A DNA stretch of 64,000 bases from Siniperca chuatsi (GCF_020085105.1 NC_058052.1:15452233-15516232); one strand, 5' to 3'; shown: positions 1-15,100, counted from the stretch's first letter. Notes: a model not told the origin generated them from the sequence alone. Numbers and translations are program-made.

Positions 1-946
1 TTGGTGCTTGTGTCATGTCCATGTGTCATCGTCGTGAGAGGATTGAACTTGCCAGCAGTCTATATTTGCCGAGGAGGGAAACCAATACAAGGTCTCGCTG
101 TCTCGCTGGAGCGGAGTATTATTAGCAGTTCAGACAGTGCAACTGTCTCTCTCTGGTATGTAAAGCATTTCTGCCGTAAACGTGTAAATAAAACCTCGCG
201 GGCTACAAAACAACATATATCTACACGGCGCTTTAAATGACAGCGGTCAAGTGCAAAAATAATAATAAACAGCGACGTTGAATGCGTTTTTACACGGTAA
301 TAACCCTCTTCCGCCAGTCAGAAAGACGAAAACAGGATCCGACCTCCGACCAGAGCCCACTCCTCAACATGCCTGCCCTTTAAACTGTTAAAGCCATGTT
401 AGCCACTCAGGAAGCTATAGTATTTGTTTTTGTGTAGTTCTTCTGATTGTATATCTTTATTCAAAATATTCTATTATGTATAGATGCATTGAATTTTCTT
501 TATTGACGTCAACCTTACAGCACTTGCTCGTCCAAGTAGATATTTCAGGCGGGGCAAAAGTGTAATTTCCAGCAGACAAAGTAAAGAACAGATATGTACA
601 GATTTAGCTTTATAGCCTTTGTAATATCATGTTGTCAGTTATCAAATTGTACCTGGTGTTTTTGACTGTGTTCAACTGTGTTAAGAGTTATAGAGTTATT
701 ATAGCATTAAGAATACATTTGAAGGTGGTGAGGCTATTTGTAATTTTGTTTTCCTGTTTACTCTGTCTTTATAGGTCATGCACTACAATTACACAATAAC
801 TACAGTATCATAATTTTCAGTTCAAGAATAAAACACAGGAAGAGGAAGATTTTAAAAAGAAAATAAATTGTGTGCTGTGCAAAAGATAAACATTCACCTG
901 GCTCCCATGCCGGCTGCCAGAAATCCTCCCCTCCACACCCTCAGCC
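1..946 (+). promoter_or_regulatory. tet1 upstream region and probable 5'UTR
   Basis: This stretch precedes the tet1 start codon and has no convincing coding sequence. The open frame over 1-240 has no recognisable protein similarity and no exon signals that extend it. A pyrimidine-rich tract ending in ATAG at 771-774 is a good splice acceptor, so the exon carrying the ATG probably begins near 775 and 775-946 would be 5'UTR. A TCTCTG/GTATGT junction near 159 could be the donor of an upstream noncoding exon, but this is a guess. A perfect CRE palindrome TGACGTCA lies at 504-511. The promoter itself was not located. Confidence 0.4.
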
Positions 947-3136
947 ATGCCTGCTACTACCAAACCCGCTAGGAGACAGACAAATGCTCAGAGAAAAAAT
1001 GGCCAGAAAGTGATCAGCACCAAGAGGCAAACCTGTAATTCAAATAAACCCAGAGGAAGAGCCACAGAGAAGCCCCAGAAAACACCTGCAGAACCCAAAA
1101 GGCCCACAGCCAGGGCCCAGGCACAGTCAGGCCGAAGCCCCCGTGGAAGAGGGGTTAGTGGGCCTGCTGGTCAGGGCCCTGGGAGGTCCCCTGGCAGGGT
1201 TAACCATGCCCTAAATGTAACAGGATCTGTAAGGCTTAGACGGCCAAGCAATCCGCCTGACCACTTTGGCGAGTTACAAGACCCCCTAGGGCGAAGGAAG
1301 TCCCTGCGGGGCACACGGGTGTCTGTTACTCCCTGCCAGCCTCCTAAACCTTGCAGAGGAGGGAGAAACAGCAGGGGGGGTGCAGGGAGAGGAGCAGCAT
1401 CACAGCAAGGAAACACAAGAAACCAGCCGTCAAGCACCAACATCAAGGACTCAACTCCTGACGAGGAAAATGAGAAACTGGACACCCGTGATGCTGAAGA
1501 AATCCTTCCAGTTTCTCTAATAACTGATTTTGAACTTCCTGCAAGTATCAAAGATCAGGGTCTAGGAGTCAACAATGCTAAAGAGGGCAGCCCTCTTAAA
1601 GCAGATTCACCACCGTGTAACAACACACTGGAAGACTATGTGCAGTGCAGCTGTGACAGTACTATAACCCAACAAGACAAAAAGACTGTCAGCCATAACA
1701 GTGAAGGTGACCTGAGGTGTGTGATTTGGGCCCATGTGCGTGATGATGTTGATGGACAGCTAAAAATCTGCAGTGACAGAAGTAAAGATAGCCCCTCTGA
1801 GACCTCTGCGCTAACGAGTATTGGCTCACCAGGGGTGCAGGGCAGCAGCGAGGGAAATGACAGTTCATCTATCCTTGGAAATAAGCTTGATCATCTTGCC
1901 AGTGACAGTAAGCAAGATGATGTGTGTACTATACACCAAGAGGAAGGTACCATGCTGGACTTGAAAGAGAGTAGGACAGATGAAAGAGTGATAGTTGTCA
2001 CTGAGAGAAAAGAGAAGATAAATCATGAGAGAAGAGAGAGTTTAGAGGCAGACAAAGAAGTTGAGAGACAAAACGAGACTGCGGGAGAGATGAAGGAGAT
2101 TGTTGAGAGGCTGGGTGATTGTGAGGGAGAAAACAAAGAAAAGCAGAATGATGTTTCCATCAATCCTGCTGACTCCCACCCCAGCACTCCAGCCCTTCAA
2201 CCTCCTGATCCACCTCACTCTAATAATGGACTGACAGCACAGTCAGAATCACCTGTAAGTGTGCTACCGGTATCCAACACAGCTACCTCAAATCCCACCA
2301 AAGCCCCCTCCACCTCAGAGTCACTTGAGCTAGAGGTTCTGAGCCAGGGTAAGACAGACATGCAACCTACCATTCATGGTGCTAAACCTCAATTCCCAGG
2401 GTCCTCAGCTGTCGCTGAAACTGCCCTGATGTTGCAGACTGTTCTAGTGAAAAGAAATACGCCGGTTATTATCCGTAGTGACTCCCTCAAACCTAGGAGC
2501 TTGAGGGATTCAGGTCAGGGGGAACCACACCAACTGCAAAGCCTAGAGATCCCTTCTCCTCGGGGAGAAAGACAAGTTTGCACACCAGCAGAGAGGCAGA
2601 CCAAAGATAGTGAATCCAATCGAGAGCCATTGGAGCGCCACAGCCAGAAAGAGACATCTTTGCTGTCATTGCTAGTTCCTCAGTTGAACACAGATGCAGC
2701 TGAGTGTGAACCAAACCCCAGCAGGGACTGTGTTGTGGTAGGAGTGTCAGGGCCGGACTCAGTGCCAAAGATCTCGACTCCTTCTCTGGACAGTAGCTCC
2801 ACCTTGTCCTGCAGCTCCGAAAGCACTCGCTCCTCTTTTTCTTTTGACACTGAATCAGAGGCAGGGTATGGAGAGCCCAGCCCCTCTATTCTACCTGGAT
2901 CTTGGGGGCCAGAGGGGGCTTGCTTGCCCTCCTGGACCGCTCGGAAACAGCAGAAGAAGGAGAGGAAGAAGCGGAGCAGGTGTGGGACGTGCGAGCCTTG
3001 CCTGAGGAAGATCAGCTGTGGCCAGTGCAGTTGCTGCCTCAACCGCAAGACTGGCCACCAGATCTGTAAGCTGAGGAAGTGTGTGGAACTGAAAGGGAGA
3101 AGACCTTCATCTCCGCTCACTCTGTCTGCTGCACAG
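947..3136 (+). CDS. tet1: tet1 coding exon 1, N-terminal region with CXXC zinc finger
   Basis: This single exon encodes 730 residues and ends in phase 0 at GCACAG/GTGAGG. The first 650 residues are Ser/Pro/Glu/Lys-rich and poorly conserved, with a basic start resembling a nuclear-localisation or DNA-contact region. The last 60 residues hold the CXXC finger, starting [11 protein letters not shown] and followed by [16 protein letters not shown] and a basic tail. That finger binds CpG-containing DNA. The start is the first ATG in the open frame after the likely acceptor at 774. The frame stays open for another 11 codons past the donor, to a stop at 3170-3172. Confidence 0.93.
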
Positions 3137-6100
3137 GTGAGGCTTAAATTACACTGCATGAGTGCATTTTAATTCAATTTAATAGCAATGCATTACAGGG
3201 GTTTTTATTGCAGTCGGTTCTTCAGTTCGTTCCCACAAGGAGGTAAATTTAGATGATTTGAGCGGGAATTTACTGGAGCTTCTTTTTCCATCTACAAACA
3301 GCTGATCTGAAGCAAATGAGAAAAGAGCGGTTGTTACTGTCTGACAGCATTGCTTTTGATCTCCGATGTTTCGCAGCCGCCCACTGGTACCAGCAATGAT
3401 CAAGAGTGGGAATGAGTGAGACAGTTGAAACAGAAGGTTTCACTTTCACATTGTGATTTTTCACAGTTGATTTCAACAGATGCTGTACACTTTGTGGCAT
3501 CTTCCGGTTAAATGTTGGGGAATGTGTTGAGTGATAAAAGGGGAAGTGCTTGCGTGTGTGTGTGTGTGTGTGTTCCTGCACACGTGTAGACAATAGAGAT
3601 CAGTTGTGAATGCGTGTGCAACCGAAGTGTTGATGATGCCGTGTTAGAGGGGAAGGCGCTGTCACATGACCAGCAGCAGCTCAGCACGTGGTTGGAGTAT
3701 GTGTCTGTTATTGTGTGTGTGTGCCATCCATGGTGCAAGCAAGAGAATGAGCTATTTTATGAGTTGCACATGGTGACTGTGTGTATGTGCATGCTTATGT
3801 GTGTGGATGGGTATGGGTATGTAATTAAAGCCAATTTGAGCCGGATGTTTTTGCACAGTGGCACTGGATGGCATTGTGAATGCATATTTTAGGAGAGAAC
3901 CCAGTAAGACAGTGAACACCCAGGACTCTGGGTAAGAGAGGAACTTCTCTCAGGCAATTTTAAAGCGGCTATAATTGCTGTTTTTCTATCACATGACAAT
4001 GTAAAAATGTGAAAGGGGTCAGTCGTAGGGATGAACCTACAGAGAATTATCTCCTGAATCTGCAGCTCCCCTCGTCTTAACGGAGCTTTATAGTTTATAG
4101 TTATATATAGTTTCAGCTCATTATTAATCTGTCTGGCCCGCAACTTCGTTCACTCTCACCGCTCTCATAGCGTCATGTTCGGCCGCAGCAGCAGCTGTTT
4201 TCAGAGAAAAAGCTCTAAAAACCCACTGTATACTGTCTGCTCTCCACCAAACAGCAGACAAACACAGTTAGCGACTAGCTGGTGAACATAGTGGAGGATC
4301 AGCTAAAGAGCCAGATATTTCCCTCAGGAGTCAGTGGAGATCAAAAACACAGCTAAAAGAGAGTGAATATTGGACATAGATTCACCAGGTGGCCAGAAAC
4401 ACAACTCCAAATATTGTAAATGTTGCTCCGTAACTGCTGGATGTGTAAATAAGCAACCGTTTGCTAACAAGTTTGTCATATCAACTTAAAAGGTGACGAC
4501 ATGTCAGTGTTGTGTCCATAACGTGTTTCTGCTGCCCCCAAATGGGCACAAAAATCCATTATTGCAGGTTTAAATGTTTGTTCACTGTGTTTCCTTTGTG
4601 TTTCTGTAATCTTTATGAAAGCTGTATTAGTCAAAGGAGTACCTATACTGTCAAAGTAGAGAATTGTCACCCAACTCTGCAGCTCTACCAAGCTTTTGAG
4701 CCTCTTCTTTGTTTTGGTTTCTGGCATATATACTGTTTTACCTCTCTTATCAACCACTTTTGATAAGAGAGCTGCAGCAGGCAGCTGGACCCACTATACG
4801 TTACCTGCCCAGCAACAAGTGGCAGACAGACAAATTTAGCCACTAGCTGGTGAAGAAAATCCATCATCTAGTATCCTAACGACTCATATATTTTGTCAGG
4901 AGTTGGTCAAGACCAAAACTGAGCTAAAAGGTTGGTGAATATTGGACTTACATTCAACAAGTGTCCAGAAACACGAGTCCAGTGACATTATAATGTTGCT
5001 CTGTTTATGCAGCACGTGTAAGAAGGCAAACGGCAAAGCATTTGCGATTAGGGCTTTATCAGTTACATACTTATATAGGGACAGATGGCTAACAGACATA
5101 TTCTCAGACATATTGGTTGGTGGGAATAAGAGTTCCTTACAGCAGCTGGCTACTAGAGCTTCATAACCATGTACATAGTGCAGTGGTGTCCATGTGGCTG
5201 GGGGAGGGCTCTATGTGAACAACTGTGAGTGAGGGTCCATGTGGCTGTGTGCACTAGTGTGTGCAAGCGTGCATGCATGCACTGGCAGAGCCCTCAGCGT
5301 TGTAGCAGTGGCAGTAGCAGATTAGAGCAGTATAAGTAGTGACGACCTTTGTGCACTATTTCTGAGTATAAGACGGGGCAAGGAGGGAAAGATCAGGCCA
5401 GGCATTTACAAACATATTATTTGGAATACCCTGGTCAATGTGTGTGTGTGTATATGGCTCAAAGACACATTTACTGTATTTGTGGTTGTGACTTTTGACG
5501 TTACATAGTATACATGTTTGTGTGGTGCATGCATTCTGTTAAGAGGACAGCAGAGGCCCTTTGCTGAATGTCATGTCACTCCCCTGTCTCTCTTTAGCTG
5601 TTCTTATTAAATAAAGGCAAAAAATCGCCCCAAATTTTTTTTAAAGAGGACAGATAAAAGATAAAATGACAGAACTGCAGTCCCACTATCATTTGTTGTT
5701 TCCCCATTTCTCTTAACTGACATTACATTGGCCCACAAGTATATGTAGCAATGCCTGTGTTTGTGGTTTGAGAACAGGTTTTTGTTTGGTTCTATGTAGG
5801 GGTGGAGCCTGCACCAGGTGCTGCCAGCTAGCACTGTCAGGACAGTTCTAGATGCAGAACAGGTTACCTCAAGAAACCATACTGTAAGTGTATGTGGCTG
5901 TACTTTATGTTTACTTTTAGTGTGAGTAATAACGTTAACATACTTTCTGGCCAGTCTTGCTGATCAAGCTCACACACCCTTTCAGTGAATGTTTCTAACT
6001 CCACAAGATTGTGAAAAAAGGGGCAGAGGCCAAAGAGGAGTTCATGTAGTGGCATGTGGATTCTGTTCCTGATTTTACCATAGTGAGCTGCAGTGGTTGG

Positions 6101-9100
6101 TGTGGCTGTGTTTTGGATTGGTTCTACATAACATACTTGCAAAAATAAACACAACACAGAACACAGATTGAACAGCGTAAGTGTTATGTATATGAAGAAA
6201 AAATACAAAAATCTCTAAAAACTGTGAGCGTGGTGCACAGTGAGAGTGAAGCTTTCCTTTTAAAAATGTCTGGTTTCACTCAGGCTTGATGGCCCCCTCG
6301 TGGCCTCGCCTTGTATTGTGCAGTGAGGACAAGGCTGAGACCTGGCCCTGAACACACACACACACACAAACACACACATGACAAACAAAATACTACAGTT
6401 CACAGAGTGCAAAAGCTCCTGTATATGTAGAGTGAATTTGACTGAAACAGTCCTGACATGTTTAGAGCTGTAGGCTGCATAACTGACGCACTTTTTTATG
6501 AACTAACAATGGAGATGTCAGCACTCATAGATAATGTTTTTAACATTGACATCTTAGCAAAATAGTACAAACAAATACATTATAACACACAACCATCATC
6601 AGCATTTGAACAAAGAGGAAGTGACCCATTGTGTAAACAGTTGCCCCTCAGCCAGTCAGTGCTGGCAGTTGATTTATACAATAGCACAAGCGCTTAAATA
6701 CATAACGAACAACCAACAACCTCCTGGGCTGAAAAATGAAGCCAATGCGGAAGTGTCAAAACTGCAGTTCCTCAAATGGCCTCTTGAGTCTGGCTCCAAA
6801 AGCGAGTCAGTCTTCATAAGCCCCCATGTTAAAATGCTTCACAGCAGAAATAAACATGTTTACATGGTACATGCTACAAAAAACCGGTGTTGGTCTCTAT
6901 TGCTAATTTCCCCGTTCATGACAACTGTACAGGGGTGAATTTTTATATAACTCACCGGTTTAAATTATATAAAGGCTTAATTTATGCATAATTAAGGACG
7001 TGGCCACTTTGAGTGACAGGTGGGTGCCGTCACAGGTGGCTGGCTTCAGCGACCAGGCTTCATTCCGCCCACCTCAGCTCCACCCATGTTCCACGTCTTT
7101 GCCCATTTTTGGATTAGTCGGGAGCCAGCAGAGTCAGGCACTGCCAAGATGGCGTCGGCCGGAGCCACCACACTGAGCTTCACACTGGCTCTTTAGAAAC
7201 ATATGGATGACATCACGGCGACTACGTCCATATTTTATTAGCACTGTAACGCAAACACGTGAGGCCTCCCCCGAGGACAGGCAGCCTGCAGCATCCTGAC
7301 TGTTTGCTTTGTAACAGATATTCAAAGCTGTGTGTGTCTGTGTGAATGTGAATAATTCTTACCTGTAATAATTCTTACGTGTGTCGAAGGGGGATGTTCG
7401 TGCATGTATGTGTATGTATGTGTGTTTGCATGAACATTTTTTTAGGCCATCATGCAGCAAAACACCCTCATTGTTCTCAAATGGAACCAGCTTAACGTAA
7501 ATTGAGAGTGATCTGTCCCAGCAGACGCTTCTGTCAGGTCTCAGCTCCTCTTCCCCCTCTCACACACAAAGCAGAGGAGGTCTTCAGCACCAACGGTTGC
7601 CATGGCGAGCTCATTGTCTGGTGCTGACCTTTGACCTGCCACGGTTGTCTGTTGGAGTATTCGCAGGGTTGTAATGAGGATTAGTGGAGATAACCAGTAG
7701 ACACGCACTATTATGGGTTTAAGGATTTGAACTCGATAACCTACATCCAGGTAATTAGGTTAAACTACGCAGATTGTCCTGCTCATAGTGGGTCAGCAGC
7801 AAGCTAGGGCCATCTACAAGGGATGAACACCTTAAACATGACAAATTTACCTGCATTATCTCTGTAAATCAATACATTCAGTGAGGTAATTGCACTTGTT
7901 TTTATTGCTAATGTGATTACTAAGTAAGCTTCTTTTTATCTTTGGGATGGAAATAATATGAGCTGTATTTTGTTTAAGATACTCTTTATGCGCTATTTAT
8001 ATATTTGTAACACAGTTGCACATATACAGTGTGTTGTGGCACAGTGTTATAACAACTTTATCCCATGCAACTTACTGGAAATTGATTTACTATCTGTCAC
8101 ATGTACAGGCAATTATGGATCATGAACATAAGGCAATCCAAATAATTTCAAGATACTATAAAAATGTTTAAAAGATTCTCAAACAAGAATTTTACTATAT
8201 GCAGATTTCGCATCTCTAATTCAGTTTTATTGATCTCCGCAGTCTCACTGAACAATATACAGGGTACAGTGAATTATGAATATCACATTGAACCAAAAAC
8301 ATTTGAATAGCATAAGAATGAAAACAAAAAATGTAGCAACACTTGTTAAAGTTGACAATAAGTCACTAGTGCTTCCCTCTGAATATTAATGTTTTGAATA
8401 TATTTGCAAACAGTCCTTCATTCATTTGATATTCCTACTCAAGGAAAAAAACAATATTAACCAAAAAAACACTTGAAGCCAATAATACTACCCTTGTTTG
8501 GTAAATTTCATAAACATATTTGGAACATTTTTCCTTTTCGGCCATGGCTCATGGTCCTACATACCTTTCATGTATGTAGAAATCTTATATTTCACTGAAC
8601 ATAAAAGGTATAAAACTATTACGAGGAAGAAATATATGCAATTACATGTGCAGGTTGAGTCTGCAGTGGTCTGCATTACCACACAGTAATAACATGCTGC
8701 AAGATCTACAATTATTAAAGCAGACATGATGTGTTCACTGTGATGTATTATCTATACCCAACAAGTTTCAAGACTCTTCAAGTTGATTGTTATGCTGTAC
8801 TGAAGTGAAATGGAACAACTGGCTGCCTGGAAGGTAAAAAACCTTGTAGAAAATGATCAGCTGTAGTGTTAAGTGTACATGATTTGAAGTAAATATGGCA
8901 AAACTTTTCTAACTCTTTTTCTAAGCTATGATAGAGTTAGGTGTGCCACTCTGTATTCTGTGTTTGTCATTGAAAAAGAAATCGTCTCCGTTCACAAAAA
9001 TCAGAACAGGTCCCCCCACATATGCACGTGGGCACTCTGGCAATGAACTGAAGGGCAGATGCACATCCACACTCTCTTTTTCCTCTTCATTACGTAAACG

Positions 9101-12100
9101 TGTGGGACAGGAGGGGGATGAGGTAGCGAGGAAGGTTCGTGAAATGTCAGAGACACTGCCAACATTTTAACAGAGCCAACTCATTATGACCAAGCAGAGT
9201 GCGTTGTGCTTTAGCCTACTCTCACTCCTCGGACTTCTCCTCTTCCTCGACACACATTTTATTACCTGAGCTTGCCTCTGATTAGGGCTGCTTTGTGCTT
9301 TCTGTTAACCTGGTCCAAGCCAATTAAATTTAAAACAACCCTGTGAGGTAGTTATCTGTAATAACTGCAGGGCTTGGGTAGTGGCCCAGAAAAAGGCACT
9401 GTGGACGAGAGGAAATGTCTGTTTTATTTGATGTGGGGCTGAGTTATCTGGCCAGAGCCCACCATACATCAGAGCAGATGTATGGCCCAGGCTGTGCCAG
9501 GTTGAAGGCTTGCATCCAGTAATGTGAGTAAGCGATTTAATGACAGCACTCAGATGCTGTCTGTTTGCTTTAATGCACATTCATCTGTCAATCATTTGCA
9601 ATTCTGTTTCTTCAGCAACAACATAGCAAATAGTTGTATAAATACACAGCAGTTTATATGTGGTTTAGTATCTATAATATTTATAATTCAGCAAGATATT
9701 TGTAGAGTTAAACTTTGATACCACTAATGCTCCACTCCTGAGCCCTCTTAGGTTCTTTGCATCTGTGAGTTTGCAGTGTGTCCTGAATGTTGTAAGGCTC
9801 TAAGTCCCTGGATAAGCTTTGAAGTCGTGCCACTTGGTTTCTCTGGGTGAAAAGAAATCCTCACTTTGCTCCCCAAAAGAAATGCCACTCAAATCCTACC
9901 AAGGGTACACAATGGCCTCCTTCTGGAGAAACCAGAGCTTATTCATGCATCAGCCTGACCTGCCTCATTTAGAATATAGCTTATACACCTGAGGAGGATA
10001 AAAACTCTCATCTTCTTGCTCCCTCCAGGCATTATTTCTGAAGAACCTCTACCCCAGAATACCATCCACTGAGTTATAATGAATTTAATGAATTCATGTG
10101 CTTGTTTATTGTTTTGCCTTGTCTATTTTTCCCTTTGTTTATCATTCATTATCATCTCAGCTTTGTCTGTTGCTGTACATTATGTGCTGTCACTCTTTAA
10201 TGCACCACTGGAGATGGCATGCTTCTGTCTGCACACATATTTGTGTGTGAGTGCATGCATATGCACATGCAGTCATATGGCCAACATGCCTACTCAGCAT
10301 GTTGTAGTAGCACAAACTTAAGTAAGCCTTTTCCTGTCTCATTGTGAGAGGATCCGTGGCCCCCATGCCTGCATAGGGTTTGAGTGTGTATTTGTGTATT
10401 TTGTGTGTATTTGGTCAGTGTGTGTGCATGTGTGTCAGTGTTTACATAAACTGATGGACCCGCTCACCTTTCTCTTCTATCCTTCCCAAGGTGAAACACA
10501 TATTCCCATTTTTAGCAACTCCAAAACTCAAAACCACAGAACTAAGATAAGAGTTTAATACTTCATTGTGTGTTTGTACAGATGTTTGTCTTATACCTAC
10601 TGGCCAAAATCACCACATAGCCTACATAAATACATGAAAGCAGGCACAAGATTAAAGAGGACATTTTGTGGATGCATACAGGTTTTAAAGTTCATCCCTC
10701 CTCTCCTGGCCGGGCTGGAGGTGTGAGAGTTGGAGTGACTCGGTGTCCCTTCATGCTGACCAACCACTGTCAGCCCTTAAATTGAGTCCATGTGGGATGA
10801 GGGTGTGGTGTTGAATGGTGCACATTTCCTTTTAAGAGTGGGATTGTAGTATATTTCAACATACTCTGTGTTGTGAAATTGAATTTGGAATGTGAATCCA
10901 TTGTGTTCTTAAAATAGCCTCACCCATGGGCTACAACTATCCATACAGGAAGTGCGGAAGCTACAAACATGCATTTGTATTTGTGTGTGTGACTGTGTGT
11001 GTTTGTTGAGGAAAGCATGTAGAGGAGAGTGCAGAAAGCCATTGTGTTGACATTTAGTCAAAGTCTTTGAGTCCACAGATGTTCTTTTGGAAAAGTGAGT
11101 AGTGCGATATGTTAGCAGCGTCTGGGGTCTGCTGAATATGAGACAGACTGCTGCCTCCTCTCAGATAACACGCACTTTATGGTTTTAAGGTTCTCTTAAA
11201 GGAAAAACAGCTTTTAAACTGCCTTGGTCTGGCTTCACAGGATCCAAATGCTAATCTGGGTGTTTGCATATAGATTAGTACTTTGTATTCTTAGTCTCTA
11301 AACATTTGTGTGTGTTGGTCTTTTGGGCTTTGACCTATGCAAAGAGGTGTTTGAGTCTGTGTGATTGTGTGAGAGGTTGTACATGAGTGGGCTGGATGTG
11401 CAGCATGGGGACAAGTCCAAGCATAGAGTTTTCCCATTTTCACATGGTTGTTAACACCCCCACCCCCCACCCCCCCACCCCCACCCACACCCACACACAC
11501 ATATCTCTGCCCTGGATAGTACAGCCCACTCTTCACCCTTGCTGTATCCACACTACCTTTCACTGAACATGATAGGTAGAAAGTCACAATTTTAATGAAG
11601 AAAAGAGAAGTGGAGAAACTCCCTCAAAATACCGCCCTTCATCAAAGATCTGTAGCTTTTCCATGCAAATGGACAAGTTTACATTAGCGTCAGCAGTAAT
11701 GGCAGTAATGACAACTATTGGCAACAATCACATTTGGCACAGCTCCATCACTGGGCCAGTCTCCAGTGGTTCAGCCTCCAGATGTGTCAGAGACAGTTTA
11801 TGACTGCGGTGCAGAACGACTTTCTTTACCTCACTTGCATGCTCATGTACTGCAGCTTAGGGTGATTAATGTCCAGCCTACTTGTTCCTAACGAGAGCTG
11901 GGCAGCTCGTTAAAGGTAAAAAACATGGGGCACTTAAAGAGCTGAAAATTAAGGGTGCGGTGGAATACTGTTAGTACTTGTGGAGTATATTTGGATGAAG
12001 GAATAGAGTGGCTGCAGGAGGAGGACTGTTTTGAAGGCTGAAACACACGGTACAACACAGTTCATGCTTAATTTTAAACTATATATTTTTAAGATAGAAA

Positions 12101-15100
12101 TGTACTCAAATGTGCATGTTTTTTATACATTATATTGTCATAAAGATAGTTGTGGAATAGTATAATACTTGATACTAGAGAATCAAAGGTTACATGAGCC
12201 AGTAATAGTTGATGTTATAGTTGATGTTATAGCCAGAGGATAAACTGCAAATTGTTTCTGTTTTCTTTTCTTTACACACCATCTCATATGGGAGTGTAGT
12301 CACAGTTTCTATGTATCATTTAATTTAATCTAGCTGTTGAATTATATAGTTTAAAATTTAGTGTAAAGTCCATACTATTATATTATAACGGTAACTGCAT
12401 AAGGCAGTAGCACATGCCAGTTGACAGTTAAATGGTAGCAGTTGGTAGGTGTGTATCTTACATAGACTTTATTGTTTAGGTTGGTGTAACCTGTTTAACA
12501 GTCTGGTTTGTAGATGTTGCTATATATTGTGTGTAAAACCAGTCAGACTACCTGTGACGTTCCCGTTCCCATTCAGAGGAGAGCTTAGCCACAATGAATT
12601 ACTGCCACAATTGCCATAAAGAATCTGAAAATATTGCATATATAATAAACCAGATGTGGCTCTTCCCAATTTGGTAAGCATGAAAAAATGAAAAAGCATG
12701 AAAAATGGGATAAACCTGCTACCATCATAAACATGTCCAGAGTAAGGTGGATTCAATTCTGTTAGTCAGGAAATTATCCTTGAGTTATAGGAGTGAAATA
12801 CTGAATTATGTATATTGTGGCAGATGTTAATGGCAGTGAAATGCTCTTATGTGCATACATGTGGATTTTGCAGGTGTCCATACAAGTTCATTATGTCCAT
12901 TTCAGGGTTAAATATTGAAACGCTACCGTATGTCCACATGGGTAGGCAATATGAATTCTAGATCTGCAGGCACTAATCCACATTGTGATTAAAATAGCTG
13001 AGAATATGTTGTTGTAATGTGGACTGAGATTTTCTGTCAGTGAGAGTGAATATTATTTTGTGGGGGTGAAGTTTGCTTCAGCACACCACACACATGCCTT
13101 ACAAGTGTTTAGTCTACATCTGTGTTTGTTTTACAGTGTCAGGAAACCTGTGATTATTATTGTTGGGGAAAGTGGCTTATGTAGAAAGTTACTTGATTTT
13201 GATGCTAATGATGTATTCATAGATACACTAGTACACTAAATTATCAGCTACCTGCTTACACTGAAGTTATCCATTCTACAAAGTAAATCAAAATAATGAT
13301 AGAAAAACACATTCAGCAGCCACCACCATAAATATATGATTAAAGACATTCACTGTCCGGCATTGTTCCAAGGCAGTGGTTTTGAAAATGTTGCCATGTA
13401 TGCCATGAGACTACGTATGCATGAAGCCACAGCATGCAGGAGTTTGACTATGATAAGTTATAAGCATCTAACTGACTAACTGACTGACTGACTGTTGAAC
13501 TCTGTAGTGTGATAAAAACAGCCTTGCAACCATGGGACCAAGAATGCAAGTTTTTAGTATACTTTTCATTTTCAAAAATTACACCGTAGTGTTTAAAACG
13601 TAGTTAAATGTTAATATTGTGTGAAATTGTACATGTTCACAAATTAACTGTGTTAATGTTGCCTCAGGTGTGCATATAGTATTTTTCATTGCCATTCACT
13701 GAATGGACGACTCAGCTTATCTCTTTTATAAACCACATTTGATCATGTGCCATATTGACTATAACTCAGGTCTATTGGTTGTGACGTTCTAATGAGATTT
13801 GACATCATCTTCATTTGACATACTTCTGGATTTGTTTTATTCATCCTGATGTTTGCATGTTTATTGCATGCTGGACACTACGCTGATATCGTTTTGATTG
13901 TTGTGTCTGGATTAAGCTGCACGCTCTCTGCTTCCACAATCAAACACTGATGTTGGTTACTAGAGTGTTACCGACAGGCACAGGCTTGGGCTGCCTTCAT
14001 GTTTCTTTGTCCTGGTGTGACCTCAGTGTCTTGGCCACATGGTTGCCTTTAAAAGGGGGGAGTACTTTACTCTCTCATAAATTTTTTCTCTCTTTGTCTT
14101 TTGCTTTCTGTCTCCTTGTTTTTTCTTTAACCAGAGCTTTTCCTCAGGGAATTGTTCAGAAAGAGAAAAAGTCTTTGGGGGTGGATGAGAGAGAATGAGG
14201 GGAAGGGGTTATTGAATGTGAGAGAAAGAACAGTATGGATGCTGTGAACATCCTCTTTCCTGCTCCCACCACAGTCTTCCACAACATTTCTTTCTTCATG
14301 TGGGAATTTGTAATTGTTTAAAAGGCATGGCATGATATAACATGCTTCATACTGCAACACTTACACCGATTATATATAATATAACAGATCACATGCCTTA
14401 AAACTCTGGGGGAGTAGTTTAAGGGGGAGGGAGACATACACAAACACATGCTCCTATCTAACTTGCCAGATACTCATTATCACATGATGTTGTCTTCTGC
14501 TTGAGAGAAGTATTTTGCTTATTTGCATTGCCATACATTTTCATGCCCCAGCTTTTCTCTGCGGCTTAAGGAGTCACATTGATCATCCTTCAGCCATAGG
14601 TGTAAGATGAATTAACAGTTAGGGCTTTGTAGGGCTTTTTTCCATTATCAATTAATCTGTTGACTGTTCTTCTTTTTATTGAATAGCTGATGATTTTTTG
14701 TCTATGAAATGTCAAAAAATGCTAAAGAATGACCATCAAAATGTCCCAGAGCCCAAGTTGAAGTCTTCAAATTGTTTGTTTCATCTGACCAACAGTCTAA
14801 AACCCAAAGATATGCAATTTATGTTCATATAAAGAAGGGAAAAGAAGCATGTGATAAGCTGGGATATGGGACTTAAGCAATTAATCGATTTATCCTCAGT
14901 TTATTAGTTTAACCTCAAATTAATTAATATATAAATTTGTATTGCTTTTAGATTTAATTTCTCTGCCTATCGACTAATCAATTAACATTTCAGCAGTGGG
15001 GCAAGGAATTCAGTAAAAATCACCAAGCGCACAAAAGGAGTGTTATTGAGCTGCTTTAGGGGTTAATATCTCAGCAGTGATGGAGTTGTTTTTCTGTGAT

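Noticed and set aside
1-240. Open frame at the left edge as an upstream gene's exon
   Set aside because: No family similarity, biased composition and no convincing splice boundaries; more likely promoter or 5'UTR sequence.
504-511. CRE palindrome TGACGTCA as a proven tet1 enhancer
   Set aside because: A single 8-mer is expected by chance about once per 65 kb; no supporting context.
7134-7325. Possible alternative promoter with AAGATGGCG YY1-like motif in tet1 intron 1
   Set aside because: The motif lies inside a dispersed teleost repeat whose copies all carry it.
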